Shown here: positions 53,258 through 62,272 of the stretch, one piece after another
How the letters are laid out: every line of letters begins with the position of its first letter
Numbering within the stretch: the first letter of the stretch is position 1
Source: Brucella pseudogrignonensis
Lineage (GTDB): Bacteria; Pseudomonadota; Alphaproteobacteria; Rhizobiales; Rhizobiaceae
Direction of reading: 5' to 3'
DNA: 64,000 nt
Assembly: GCF_032190615.1 (NCBI RefSeq)
Contig: NZ_JAVLAT010000003.1
Location: forward strand, 310,001-374,000
Program-made: the position numbers and the translations under genes
Notes under the pieces: generated by a model
What the model saw: the letters and a program-made list of their open reading frames with translations, nothing else
Database searches by the model: none
Told to the model about the DNA's origin: nothing

Positions 53258-54403
53258 ATGGATGATACAAAACGCTACGAACGTTTGTTGGATCGCTATC
53301 GTCATGGTGATATCAAGCGCCGCACATTTTTGGGTTTGATCGGAGCATCTGCCGCAGCATTCGGTGTCATGGGCAAACCCTTCACAAGCTACGCATTGGC
53401 CGCCAAGCCTGATGAAGTTCGCTTTGATGGTTGGGGCGGGGTAGTTTCCGATGCCTTCCGGAAACACGCCTTTGCGCCCTATACTGCAAAGACCGAAATT
53501 CAAGTTGTAGATGGAACATTTGGAGGAGCCGATGAATATCTGGCTCGAGTAAAATCCGGACGTCAGGGCGAGTTTAACATTGCACATCTTTCCGGCGTTT
53601 TCGATTATGCTCGCTACAAACAGCAAGGACTGGCCTCGGAAATCAACGAGGCCAACATCCCAAATCTCGCAAATGTCATTGTTCGATTACAGGACGCGCT
53701 GCGTCCAATAACAGGCGGTAAACTATCAGCCGTTCCCTACAATTATGGTACCACGAGCATTGCTTACAACCGGAAACACATTTCCGATGAAGAGGCCAAC
53801 GAAAAGGGCGCAAAGCTTCTTATTGATACGGCCCATAAAGGTAAGCTGGGTGGCTGGAGCGAATGGAAAACCCGGATCTGGTACGCCGCTTTGCAAACCG
53901 GGCAGGACCCCAACGATATCCAAGACGAAGATATAATGTGGGATAGCGTTCGCACAAGCCGCGACAACGTCCTGAAATATTGGAGTTCCGGCGCTGAATT
54001 GATGAGCCTTTTGGCTGGAAACGAAATTTACGCAACGGAGGGCTGGTCGGGACGCATTCGCGCTTTGCAGGATCAGGGCCATGATCTGGGCTATCTTGAT
54101 CCGGAGGGTGGGCTCGGCTGGCAGGAGTGCCTTTTCGTTTTGAAAGGAAGCCCGATGGAAGCGTGCGAGGAGTTGTTGAACTTTATGCTTGAACCGGAGG
54201 TCGCAATCGCTGTTGCCGAAGGACAAAGCTATCCGCCGGCGCTTGACCCGCAAAAGGTCGACCTTGGAAAGGTGGTGCCGACGCTCCCAGCCTTCGATCC
54301 CGAAGGAAAGTTGACGTCGCTCAATTTCTTTAATCCTGACTATTGGAACGCAAATGAAGCCAAATGGTCCAAAGCCTACAGTCGTGTAGAGGCTGGCTAT
54401 TAA
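53258..54403 (+). CDS. Periplasmic substrate-binding protein (PotD/PotF family, Tat signal)
   Basis: The 381-residue family-1 binding protein has a twin-arginine signal (KRRTFLGLIGASAAAFG), so it is exported folded. The mature part follows the PotD/PotF pattern (VRFDGWGGVVSDAFRKH; SAVPYNYGTTSIAYNR; EGGLGWQECLFVLKG). Ligands in this family are putrescine, spermidine or related amines; the adjacent deacetylase-like gene suggests acetylated polyamines. It lies 69 bases after the permease pair and just before the ATPase gene. Confidence 0.88.
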   Translation: MDDTKRYERLLDRYRHGDIKRRTFLGLIGASAAAFGVMGKPFTSYALAAKPDEVRFDGWGGVVSDAFRKHAFAPYTAKTEIQVVDGTFGGADEYLARVKSGRQGEFNIAHLSGVFDYARYKQQGLASEINEANIPNLANVIVRLQDALRPITGGKLSAVPYNYGTTSIAYNRKHISDEEANEKGAKLLIDTAHKGKLGGWSEWKTRIWYAALQTGQDPNDIQDEDIMWDSVRTSRDNVLKYWSSGAELMSLLAGNEIYATEGWSGRIRALQDQGHDLGYLDPEGGLGWQECLFVLKGSPMEACEELLNFMLEPEVAIAVAEGQSYPPALDPQKVDLGKVVPTLPAFDPEGKLTSLNFFNPDYWNANEAKWSKAYSRVEAGY

Positions 54404-54407
54404 CTCA

Positions 54408-55589
54408 ATGCAACGGATGGGGCCGCAGTCCCCTTCATTGACGATGTTTTTCCAATTCTACCAGGATCAAGCGAGTATCGTGTTGAATATACCTAAAGTT
54501 GCTGTCGAACTAAATAAACTCGTTAAGCGCTTCGGTGATGTTACCGCAGTGCATGAAATCAGCCTGGAGATAGAAGAAGGGAGTTTTGTGACTTTGCTCG
54601 GTCCGTCCGGTTGTGGCAAGACGACAACATTACGTATGATTGCAGGGCTGCTTTCGCCAAGCTCTGGTGGCATCGCAATTAAGGGCAAGGATGTTACCAC
54701 GACACCGATCCATCGGCGCAACCTCGGCATAGTCTTTCAGAATTATGCATTGTTTCCGCATAAAACGATTTTTGATAATGTTGCTTTCGGTCTTAGATAT
54801 CGTAGTACGCCAAAAGCTGAGATCGTGCGCAAGGTACGCGACGCGCTTGAACTTGTGCAGCTACCGGATGTTGCAGAGCGGTTTCCAGCACAATTATCTG
54901 GCGGCCAGCAGCAACGCATCGCGCTAGCCCGCGCGATTGTCATTGAGCCGGATGTTTTGTTACTTGATGAACCTCTTTCGGCGCTTGACGCTAATCTTCG
55001 GGAAAATATGCGTGTCGAGCTCAAACGAATCCAATCAGAGCTGGGTATTACAACAGTATTCGTGACGCATGACCAGGCGGAAGCGCTGGCGATGTCTGAT
55101 CGGATTGTAGTGATGCGGAAAGGCTATGTGGAACAGGTCGGCGTGCCTGAAGAGGTATATAATCAACCCAGAACTGAGTTTGTGGCCAATTTTCTGGGCA
55201 ACTCAAACCTAGTACCTGCCCGAATAGTCGAGAGACGCGGATCGCATTTTATTGCTGATATTGAAGGAATTGGAATGCTGCCAATTGAGGTTGCTCGATC
55301 CGGAACGCTTTCTGAAGGCGACAAGGCATTGGTCGTGATCCGTGCCGAACGGCTTTATCTCACAGACGGCAATGGATCGACTCCGTTGGAGGACGACATT
55401 CTGCAATTTTCAGCCCGTGTGACCGATGTCGATTATCAAGGTCAAATTGCGCGCTATTTTCTCGTTTCAGGTAGCAAAACCTATGAGGCACTCAATATGA
55501 TTGATCGTTCGCCCTTCAAAAAAGGATGCGTATTAAAAGCGACTATTCGCGGTCGAGATTGTGCGCTGATTCCAAAACCAGAAAATTAG
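54408..55589 (+). CDS. ABC transporter ATPase, PotA-type
   Basis: The 393-residue ATPase has Walker A GPSGCGKTT (about 65-73), signature LSGGQQQR, Walker B LLLDEPLSALDANLR and a C-terminal TOBE domain for regulation. The true start is uncertain: the ATG at 54408 has no good ribosome site, and a GTG at 54480 just before NIPKVAVELNKLVKRFG is an alternative. It supplies energy for the PotB/PotC-type channel. Confidence 0.9.
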   Translation: MQRMGPQSPSLTMFFQFYQDQASIVLNIPKVAVELNKLVKRFGDVTAVHEISLEIEEGSFVTLLGPSGCGKTTTLRMIAGLLSPSSGGIAIKGKDVTTTPIHRRNLGIVFQNYALFPHKTIFDNVAFGLRYRSTPKAEIVRKVRDALELVQLPDVAERFPAQLSGGQQQRIALARAIVIEPDVLLLDEPLSALDANLRENMRVELKRIQSELGITTVFVTHDQAEALAMSDRIVVMRKGYVEQVGVPEEVYNQPRTEFVANFLGNSNLVPARIVERRGSHFIADIEGIGMLPIEVARSGTLSEGDKALVVIRAERLYLTDGNGSTPLEDDILQFSARVTDVDYQGQIARYFLVSGSKTYEALNMIDRSPFKKGCVLKATIRGRDCALIPKPEN

Positions 55590-55664
55590 ATAGCTATTTC
55601 AATGGGATGCTATCAAAGCCCACATTATTTCGCATGCACTTGACACTTTTATCAGGCTTGATCG

Positions 55665-56687
55665 ATGAATTTTATTTTCTCTGAAGCTCAACGTTACCAT
55701 GATCCTCGCCACTTTCTATCCGCAGGCACCCGTAAGCAAAACCCTGAGGTTCCTGAGCGTATTGATAGATTATTAGGGGGCGCAAAGTCTGCAGGCCTGT
55801 CGCCAAAAGAGCCTGCTGATTATGGGATGGGGCCGATTTCGGCGATTCATACGCCAGAATATATCCATTTCTTGCAGAATATTCACGCTGAATGGCGTAA
55901 ATTTCCGAGCGCAGCAGATGAGGTGATCCCGAATATTCATCCGGCAAGGCGTGATATTTCTTATCCAACCTCGTGGCTGGGTCGTGCGGGCTATCACATG
56001 GCTGATACGTCATGCCCAATATCAGGCGACACCTGGAATTCGGCTTACTGGAGTGCACAAACGGCGGTGGAAGCTGCGCGTCATGTCCAAAATGGCAGCA
56101 GCTCTGCTTATGCGCTTTGTCGTCCGCCGGGCCATCACGCATTCAGTGACATGGCAGGAGGCTTCTGCTTTTTGAACAATTCGGCAATTGCCGCCCAACA
56201 GTTACTTCAGACATGCGCTCGCGTCGCTATACTCGATGTAGATTTGCATCACGGAAATGGAACGCAGGGCGTATTTTATAATCGTAAGGACGTACTCACA
56301 TTATCAATCCATGTTGACTCATCATCATTTTATCCGTTTTTCTGGGGGCATGCCTGCGAACGCGGAGAAGGCGAGGGTCTTGGCTATAATTTAAATATTC
56401 CTCTGAGCTTGGGATCGGGCGACGACGTTTTCCTGGATGCACTAAAGGTGGCTATTGCTCGCATTTATGCATTTCAACCTGATGCACTGGTAATAGCATT
56501 GGGACTTGATGCGTCGTCTGACGATCCCTTTGGTGGCTTGACCGTCACCAAAGATGGATTCTGTCGGATTGGGGAGACTTGCGGCAGCATAAAGTTGCCG
56601 ACAGTTATTGTTCAAGAAGGTGGATATCTTTCGGATGCGCTTGGAGAAAACCTTACGGCATTTCTAAGCGGCTTTTTATCAAGTTAA
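55665..56687 (+). CDS. Histone-deacetylase-family acetylpolyamine amidohydrolase-like enzyme
   Basis: The 340-residue zinc hydrolase of the arginase/deacetylase superfamily keeps every catalytic element: the His pair 157/158 (RPPGHHAF), zinc ligands Asp 193 and His 195 (DVDLHHGNGT) and Asp 282 (LGLDASSDDP), and the transition-state Tyr 321 (EGGYLSD). The bacterial subgroup removes acetyl groups from acetylputrescine, acetylspermidine or acetylcadaverine in the cytoplasm. It lies 75 bases after the polyamine-type transporter genes on the same strand, so import followed by deacetylation is the natural reading. Length is typical for this subgroup. Confidence 0.88.
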   Translation: MNFIFSEAQRYHDPRHFLSAGTRKQNPEVPERIDRLLGGAKSAGLSPKEPADYGMGPISAIHTPEYIHFLQNIHAEWRKFPSAADEVIPNIHPARRDISYPTSWLGRAGYHMADTSCPISGDTWNSAYWSAQTAVEAARHVQNGSSSAYALCRPPGHHAFSDMAGGFCFLNNSAIAAQQLLQTCARVAILDVDLHHGNGTQGVFYNRKDVLTLSIHVDSSSFYPFFWGHACERGEGEGLGYNLNIPLSLGSGDDVFLDALKVAIARIYAFQPDALVIALGLDASSDDPFGGLTVTKDGFCRIGETCGSIKLPTVIVQEGGYLSDALGENLTAFLSGFLSS

Positions 56688-56712
56688 GTATCACGAAACC
56701 AATTTGGCAATG

Positions 56713-56913
56713 CTAATTGCGAAGCGTATCTGCAACAAGAGCATTGGCATGTCCGTGGCCCAACCCGTGTTCAGACTTCAACCATGCGACTAGTTCCCTG
56801 TGGTTCAGTTCGGGCCGCGTGCGGATCAGGTCTTTCGGCTCATTGATGGGCCGACAGTATGTTGCCTCAATGGGCGGAAAATAAAAGGCGGGCCCTTTGA
56901 TTTTATTTTTCAA
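56713..56913 (-). CDS. Small DUF4287-like protein
   Basis: The 66-residue protein has a TTG start at 56913 supported by GGAG nine bases upstream. The sequence (KGPAFYFPPIEATYCRPINE, then ELVAWLKSEHGLGHGHANAL) matches the widespread DUF4287 family, whose function is unknown. It is convergent with the deacetylase-like gene and 172 bases before an IS6 element. Confidence 0.72.
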   Translation of the reverse strand: MKNKIKGPAFYFPPIEATYCRPINEPKDLIRTRPELNHRELVAWLKSEHGLGHGHANALVADTLRN

Positions 56914-57085
56914 AAATTGTGCTCCACTATGTCAGTCAGAGTTCAGGGCGCAACCCTGCCAGCTTTTCGCCTGTGCTGACTGAGACTTAGAAGAAAAAGC
57001 ATTACTGAGTTTATCTGCAACGCCACTCGTAGATGAGGGACAAAGCAGAAGGTCTCTTAGCGTGTGCGTCTGTTATCCCTCTCGA

Positions 57086-57896
57086 GGGTATTGCCAAGTT
57101 GTTTGAGCCTGGCGTTTCCGGTATCGAACTGGCATGAAATTACTCAGCTCCTTTCCCCGATTGAAGGGGTTTCGTTTTCCGCGTGAAATTATTGCCTACG
57201 CAGTCTGGACCTATCACCGATTTGCATTGAGTACGGCCGACGTGGAAGATCTTCTTGCTGAGCGTGGCGTGCGTGTCAGCCGGGAAACCGTTCGCCTCTG
57301 GATTAATCGCTTTGGTCGCCATTTTGCCGACTGTATCCGCAGGGACCGACCAAAGCCAAACGACAAGTGGCACATCGATGAGGTCGTCATCACGATCGGC
57401 GGAAAGAAGTTCTGGCTTTGGCGGGCAATTGATGCAGACGGCGATGTTCTTGATATTCTGGTTCAAACGCGCCGTAACACCAAGGCTGCCAAGCGCTTTT
57501 TCTCCAGACTGGTGAAGCAATTCGGTCAACCACGCGTCGTTGTGACGGACAAGCTGCGCAGTTACATCAAGCCAATACAAAACCTTTCACCAGATGCGGA
57601 TCACCGGGCCCATAAAGGCCTGAATAACGCCATCGAAGTCTCGCATAGGTCAACGCGAAAGCGGGAGAAGATATTTGGGCGGTTCAAGTCAGCGCGACAT
57701 ACGCAAAGGTTCCTTGCCGTTCACGATCAGATTAACCTGATTTTCCGCCCGCGTCGCCATAAACTCACAGCTCGTTCCTATCGTCATGCATGTACCGATG
57801 CATTTGGATTATGGCATGGCTACACTGCTGAAATGACCGCATGAGCAAAAGCTCAACGGCTTCGTGCGGCCTACATCAAACAACTTGGCAATACCC
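57086..57896 (+). mobile_element. IS6-family insertion sequence, group B, copy 3 (811 bp)
   Basis: The ends are identical to copy 2 but the orientation is opposite. It cuts an MnhG-like gene at its right edge. Together with copy 2 it brackets the LysR/polyamine/deacetylase segment (50.2-57.1 kb). Flanking octamers cctctcga and tgtgggta differ. Confidence 0.92.
57134..57844 (+). CDS. IS6-family transposase (group B, copy 3)
   Basis: The 236-residue intact transposase has helix-turn-helix and DDE residues in WHIDEVVITI, VVTDKLRSY and LNNAIEVSH. It is nearly identical to copy 2. Confidence 0.95.
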   Translation: MKLLSSFPRLKGFRFPREIIAYAVWTYHRFALSTADVEDLLAERGVRVSRETVRLWINRFGRHFADCIRRDRPKPNDKWHIDEVVITIGGKKFWLWRAIDADGDVLDILVQTRRNTKAAKRFFSRLVKQFGQPRVVVTDKLRSYIKPIQNLSPDADHRAHKGLNNAIEVSHRSTRKREKIFGRFKSARHTQRFLAVHDQINLIFRPRRHKLTARSYRHACTDAFGLWHGYTAEMTA

Positions 57897-58185
57897 TGTG
57901 GGTATATGTAGATTTCCTGACGTACTTTCACGAATGCATGCGGCTTCCAAAGTGGGAACATTTGCTGCTAGCTTAGCACTTATTGCGGCTGCAATTCACA
58001 TTGGAACCGTCAGTGCAGCGACAAGATCTTTATTGGCGATTGTGTTCTTGCTCCTTACAGCACCAATCGGCGCGCATCTGTTGGGACGCGCGGCAGCATG
58101 GCGTTCGTATCGTTTAACGTCCGAAGAAGGTAAGAATTCAAAACGCAGAAGAAATGATCTCGATTTAAAGAAAAGAAAATCATGA
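57897..58185 (+). pseudogene. MnhG/PhaG-type antiporter subunit, N-terminus removed by IS6
   Basis: The frame begins at the IS6 edge and reads FPDVLSRMHAASKVGTFAASL, AAIHIGTVSAATRSLLAIVF and TAPIGAHLLGRAAAWRS, the conserved C-terminal two-thirds of subunit G of multisubunit cation/proton antiporters. The first membrane helix and the start are missing. No other subunit genes (A-F) are present, so the rest of the operon was lost or moved with the IS rearrangement. Confidence 0.75.
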
Positions 58186-58397
58186 ATCTCAAATACCCGA
58201 TCGCGGCATTGGGAATAATGATTGGTCTGAATGCCTATCTCTCTGGTAGGCCAGTTCCCGTTGAGCATTATACCGACAATGATGAACATAGACAGATCAT
58301 GCTTAGAAAATGCGCTGAGGGTCAGGAAAGGGGAAAGAATTGTGATAATGCGCGTATGGCGGAGCTTATTGTTAACAAAAAATCCCAAAGCTTTTAA
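58182..58397 (+). CDS. Small membrane-anchored or exported protein, EexN-like pattern
   Basis: The 71-residue protein overlaps the MnhG-like remnant by four bases (ATGA). A hydrophobic N-terminus (YPIAALGIMIGLNAYL) precedes a soluble part with the spacing R-x-x-x-x-x-K-C then NCDNARMAEL, reminiscent of TrbK/EexN entry-exclusion proteins of conjugative plasmids. The resemblance is weak and the usual lipobox cysteine is absent, so it should be treated as hypothetical. Confidence 0.45.
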   Translation: MNLKYPIAALGIMIGLNAYLSGRPVPVEHYTDNDEHRQIMLRKCAEGQERGKNCDNARMAELIVNKKSQSF

Positions 58398-58458
58398 TTA
58401 ACATATTTTTCAACGCTTTTAAGATTGTATATTGTTATTTTAATTAGTGCCAGAAAAG

Positions 58459-58478
58459 GCGGGGTATACCTTCCCCGC
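58459..58478. terminator. Bidirectional hairpin between convergent genes
   Basis: A six-base GC stem (GCGGGG with CCCCGC) and an eight-base loop lie between the small plus-strand gene and the end of the aldehyde dehydrogenase gene, with AAAA before and TCT after. A modest terminator for both directions. Confidence 0.5.
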
Positions 58479-58527
58479 TCTATCGTTGGCAAATAAGATA
58501 GTTCATGAACATCAATTCCGCATGTTG

Positions 58528-59988
58528 CTAACCATGAGAAATTGTCACGGTCTTTACATGAGTAAAACCATATAAGGCTTCGAAACCCTTTTCACGACCA
58601 TGTCCAGATTTTCCGACGCCGCCAAAAGGTAGCTCTATACCGCCGCCAGCGCCATAATTATTGATAAAGACTTGACCCGAGTGAAGTTTGCGAGCCAGAC
58701 GCAGCTGCCGACCACCATCCCGTGTCCATACGCCTGACACCAGACCGAATTCTGTACCATTGGCAATTACTAGCGCTTCTTCTTCTGTATCGAATGGAAT
58801 GAGAACCTGAACGGGTCCGAAAATTTCCTGCTGGGCTAACGAATGGTCCGGGGAAACTTCTGAGAATAGGGTAGGTAAGATATAATTGCCTTCTGATGGA
58901 GCATCTTTATGCAGTTTTCCTTCAGCAGCACACATTAGCTCTGCTTTACCGCGCTCGATAAAACTAGAAACGATCTGCTTTTGTTTTTTGGACACCACGG
59001 GGCCAAGATTATGTGAGTCTACCGCGGGGCCTACAACAAGGCCCTGATAAATGTCGATCATACGACGCTTAACTTCATCATAGATGCCGCGTTGAACTAG
59101 CACTCGAGAAGCCGCTGAGCAGGTTTGACCAGCATTCTGCATACAAGCTCCCACTAGAACTGGCATGGCTTTCTCCAAATCGACATCATCAAAAACAATG
59201 TGAGGTGATTTCCCGCCCAGTTCCAGCGTGACGGGAACGACATTTTTCGCAGCGGCTGTTTGGATGGCTATGCCTGTTCCAACCGAGCCGGTAAAAGATA
59301 TGTGCTGTATATCCTTGTGGCCGGAAAGTGCAGCGCCAACGTCAGCACCAAAGCCGGTGACTATATTCAGTACACCAGCTGGTAAACCGGCTTCGTGTGC
59401 GATGGCCGCGAAGGCCAGCGAAGAGAGGGATGCATCTTCGGCTGGTTTAACGACGCATGTGTTGCCTGCAGCAAGGGCGGCACCAACACCACGGCCAAGG
59501 ATCTGCATCGGATAGTTCCACGGGATGATGATTCCGCAGACGCCATGAGGCTCACGGAGGGTGTAGACAGTAAAGCCATCCTGATAAGGAATCGTCGTGC
59601 CCATCAATTTGTCTGCAGCACCGGCATAAAACTCAAGGTAACGTGCGAGAGCCATAGAATCGTTGCGCGATTGGTTCAATGGCTTGCCGACATCAAGCGC
59701 CTCCATCATCGCAAGCTCGTCTGCACGTTGCAGGACCAGCTCTGACATCTTCATAAGAATACGACCGCGCTCCGTTGCAGTCATTTTCCCCCATACGCCG
59801 TCCATTGCATTGCTTGCGGCATCCACTGCGGCATCGACATCCAAGGGGGTACCTCGACCGATTCTCCCGATTATCTCCCCTGTCGAAGGGTTCTCGACAG
59901 CAATACACTCATCATTTGCGGGCGATACCCACTGTCCGTTAATAAAAATCTTTGTGGAATCAAACCAAAGTATATGGTCAAGTGTCAT
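58528..59988 (-). CDS. NAD(P)-dependent aldehyde dehydrogenase (PuuC/BetB-like)
   Basis: The protein is 486 residues from the ATG at 59988, with AGGAGG upstream; a 13-residue extension is rejected. Catalytic residues are Cys 290 (NAGQTCSAASR), Glu 256 (TLELGGKSP), Asn 158 (PWNYP) and Lys 181 (VVKPAE), plus the SFTGSVGTG cofactor loop. It oxidises an aldehyde to the acid; gamma-(glutamyl)amino-butyraldehyde, betaine aldehyde or related amino-aldehydes would fit a polyamine route. It lies directly downstream of a GntR-type regulator gene on the same strand, with a 52-base gap. Confidence 0.92.
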   Translation of the reverse strand: MTLDHILWFDSTKIFINGQWVSPANDECIAVENPSTGEIIGRIGRGTPLDVDAAVDAASNAMDGVWGKMTATERGRILMKMSELVLQRADELAMMEALDVGKPLNQSRNDSMALARYLEFYAGAADKLMGTTIPYQDGFTVYTLREPHGVCGIIIPWNYPMQILGRGVGAALAAGNTCVVKPAEDASLSSLAFAAIAHEAGLPAGVLNIVTGFGADVGAALSGHKDIQHISFTGSVGTGIAIQTAAAKNVVPVTLELGGKSPHIVFDDVDLEKAMPVLVGACMQNAGQTCSAASRVLVQRGIYDEVKRRMIDIYQGLVVGPAVDSHNLGPVVSKKQKQIVSSFIERGKAELMCAAEGKLHKDAPSEGNYILPTLFSEVSPDHSLAQQEIFGPVQVLIPFDTEEEALVIANGTEFGLVSGVWTRDGGRQLRLARKLHSGQVFINNYGAGGGIELPFGGVGKSGHGREKGFEALYGFTHVKTVTISHG

Positions 59989-60040
59989 TTTTTCCTCCTG
60001 TGTCGACGCTGATGCAAACGACACCAACGCTCATGGCGTA

Positions 60041-60778
60041 TTATATTTGGTCAAAGAAAGGCTCTACTCTTTGACGCGAATTGTAGATGTGTGCGCGCAT
60101 TGAATCTCGCGCTAGTACGGCATCTTTTGCACGTAGGGCTTCTAAAATCGCGCGATGCTCGGCGACGGCCTGTGTGGTGATCGTTTTGTGATAGCGAATT
60201 CTAAAAAGATTGACATGGATATAGAGGCGATCAAGTGCCTCGGTTATCACCTGGTTTCCGGCTATTTTAGTAATGCTTGTGTGAAACGCATGATCGCATT
60301 TTGCAAAGTGCCCGAAATTCTCTTCGCTAATGACTTCAGAAAGGCGGGACATTTCGTTGCAAAGGTCCTCAATCGCTTCAAAGTCGGCAGTTGTCGCTTT
60401 TATTGCGGCAAGTGCTGCCATCTCCGGTTCGAGTAGGTCACGGGTCTGATAAACATCACGGAAGTGTTTACCGTCTGGAAGCTGTGCAACGGTAAAGCCG
60501 GAATTGAATTTCTGAGTGACCAGGCCGCCCGTCTCCAGCCGGATTAAAGCGGCCCGAATGGGCGTTTGTGAGACGCCGAAATGACGAGCAAGAGCATCAA
60601 CAGATAACCGCTCACCTGGCGGGATGCGAAGGGCTATGAGATCTGCAAAGAGCGCATTGTAGATGTCTTCCCCTATTGGGTGTCGAGATGGTTCACGTTC
60701 CAATGTCGGGCGCCCTGAATCGGCCGGACGCGATATGTCGAATTTATCAGTTATTTTCGCCTCCCTTGAGCCCAACAT
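60041..60778 (-). CDS. GntR-family regulator, FCD type
   Basis: The 245-residue regulator has a winged helix at about 35-100 (LSVDALARHFGVSQTPIRAALIRLE; GLVTQKFNSGFTV) and an FCD ligand domain with the metal-binding pattern (ETR-less DLLEPEMAALAA; FHTSITKIAGN; EHRAILEALRAKD). It is divergent from the Ldh_2/alcohol dehydrogenase operon, with a 470-base gap, and upstream of the aldehyde dehydrogenase. It probably governs both. The first thirty residues are a non-conserved extension, so a later start is possible. Confidence 0.88.
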   Translation of the reverse strand: MLGSREAKITDKFDISRPADSGRPTLEREPSRHPIGEDIYNALFADLIALRIPPGERLSVDALARHFGVSQTPIRAALIRLETGGLVTQKFNSGFTVAQLPDGKHFRDVYQTRDLLEPEMAALAAIKATTADFEAIEDLCNEMSRLSEVISEENFGHFAKCDHAFHTSITKIAGNQVITEALDRLYIHVNLFRIRYHKTITTQAVAEHRAILEALRAKDAVLARDSMRAHIYNSRQRVEPFFDQI

Positions 60779-61248
60779 CGATCAGCCGCAATAAATGCGC
60801 CATCCAGGATAATCATATCGTATCGTATTTTGGCTGTAAATAGTACTTTCGACAGTTTTATAGCTCACAAGTTTGCGTTTATTTCAAAATCTTTGGCCTC
60901 CGAGTGCAAGCTTGTCCCACAAGCAGGTTTGAATTGGCGACTGGTTTCTGAATTTTTAAAGGATTTAGGTATTACGGTTTTGTTGAGATGAACTAGATAG
61001 ACCTCAGATGACAATTCTCAAAGATAAACTAAAACAATAAATTAGATAAATTTCGTAACTTTAACTCGTATTATTGAGCGATTGGATCGCATATCGGACC
61101 GGCAAGTTTTTCGATATTTGTGACTTTAGTTTTGAAATCACACTTGACGTCAACAGAATTATATTATCGTATCCGATATGATTTACCGTTTCAGTTTCAG
61201 TTGGTTGCCCGAGGAGGGGTGAGCACGGTAATTCGGAGGAGAACGACT
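60779..61248. other. Divergent promoter region
   Basis: No gene recognised in 470 bases. An open frame from 61120 joins the oxidoreductase, but the AGGAG-led start at 61249 makes it leader. TATCGTATC occurs at 60816-60824 and again at 61165-61173, close to each divergent gene. Confidence 0.55.
61165..61177. promoter_or_regulatory. Imperfect palindrome, candidate GntR site
   Basis: TATCG and CGATA arms around a short spacer, sharing the nine-base string TATCGTATC with 60816-60824 next to the regulator start. Operator function is inferred from the shared string and position only. Confidence 0.35.
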
Positions 61249-62259
61249 ATGTTATCTGTCGCAGAAGTAGAGCAGAGCGGTCTCGCCGCGCTTGAGCGTG
61301 CCGGTGTTCCAAAAAGGAATGCAGAGATCCAGTTCTCTCTTCTCCTTGATGCTGAGATGCGCGGCGTCGCTTCTCATGGTCTGTTGCGTCTACCGCGCGT
61401 CATTGAGCGTGTTATCAATCGTGTGACCAATCCGGCAGTTACGGGTTCACATAGCTGGCGCGGGGAGAGTTTTCTACAAATAGATGGTCAACAGGGTTTG
61501 GGGCCGGTTGTCGCGCTGTCTGGATTAGATGCGGCTTTAGAGCGTGTGACCACGACGGGAACTTGCACAGTTGCTATTAAAAATTGCGATCATCTTGGTA
61601 TGCTGGCTTGGTATGCAGAAAAAGTGGCCCAGCAGGGAAAAATTCTGCTGGCAGTGACTATAAGTGAAGCGCTCGTTCATCCTTGGGGCGGTCGTAAAGC
61701 GATGCTTGGAACCAATCCCATAGCGATTGGCGTTCCGGCACATCCTCAGCCTTTTGTATTCGATATGGCAACCAGCCTCGTTTCAATGGGGAAGATACAT
61801 GACCATGCCAACCGTGGCGTTTCGATTCCGGAGGGTTGGGCGCTTGATGCGGATGGTTTGCCAACCACAGATGCTGGAAAAGCCAAACATGGCGCCATTG
61901 CCCCGTTCGGTGGTGCGAAGGGCTATGGGCTCGGACTTGCATTTGAGGTGCTTGTGGCAGCATTGACCGCCTCCGCAATCGGAACCTCGGTTCGCGGAAC
62001 ACTGGATTCGATTCAGCCATGTAATAAGGGCGACGTCTTTATCGTAATGGAGCCCGCAGCAGGAGTGTCTGACTTAATATCCGGTTACTTGGAAGCGTTA
62101 CGCATATCCAGCCCATCAGACCCAGAGCAGCCGGTTCGCATTCCCGGTGATCGCTCGATGGAAGCAAGATCAAATGCTGAGAAACATGGCCTGAAGATCG
62201 CCCCGGACCTATGGGAACGCATTCAAAGCCTTGTAGGTTCCAGCCTCACGACGAAGTAA
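61249..62259 (+). CDS. Ldh_2-family (malate/lactate/ureidoglycolate-type) dehydrogenase
   Basis: The protein is 336 residues from the ATG at 61249 with CGGAGGAG upstream; the 43-residue longer frame lacks family similarity. Signature residues include the start motif DAEMRGVASHGLLRLPR (His 43), His 115 in NCDHLGML and the GTNPIAIGVP and AKGYGLGL segments. Family enzymes reversibly oxidise 2-hydroxy acids or reduce keto/imino acids with NAD(P)H. It is first in an operon with the iron-type alcohol dehydrogenase (13 bases) and a semialdehyde dehydrogenase. The substrate is not resolved. Confidence 0.88.
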   Translation: MLSVAEVEQSGLAALERAGVPKRNAEIQFSLLLDAEMRGVASHGLLRLPRVIERVINRVTNPAVTGSHSWRGESFLQIDGQQGLGPVVALSGLDAALERVTTTGTCTVAIKNCDHLGMLAWYAEKVAQQGKILLAVTISEALVHPWGGRKAMLGTNPIAIGVPAHPQPFVFDMATSLVSMGKIHDHANRGVSIPEGWALDADGLPTTDAGKAKHGAIAPFGGAKGYGLGLAFEVLVAALTASAIGTSVRGTLDSIQPCNKGDVFIVMEPAAGVSDLISGYLEALRISSPSDPEQPVRIPGDRSMEARSNAEKHGLKIAPDLWERIQSLVGSSLTTK

Positions 62260-62272
62260 GGAGACTGATTTT

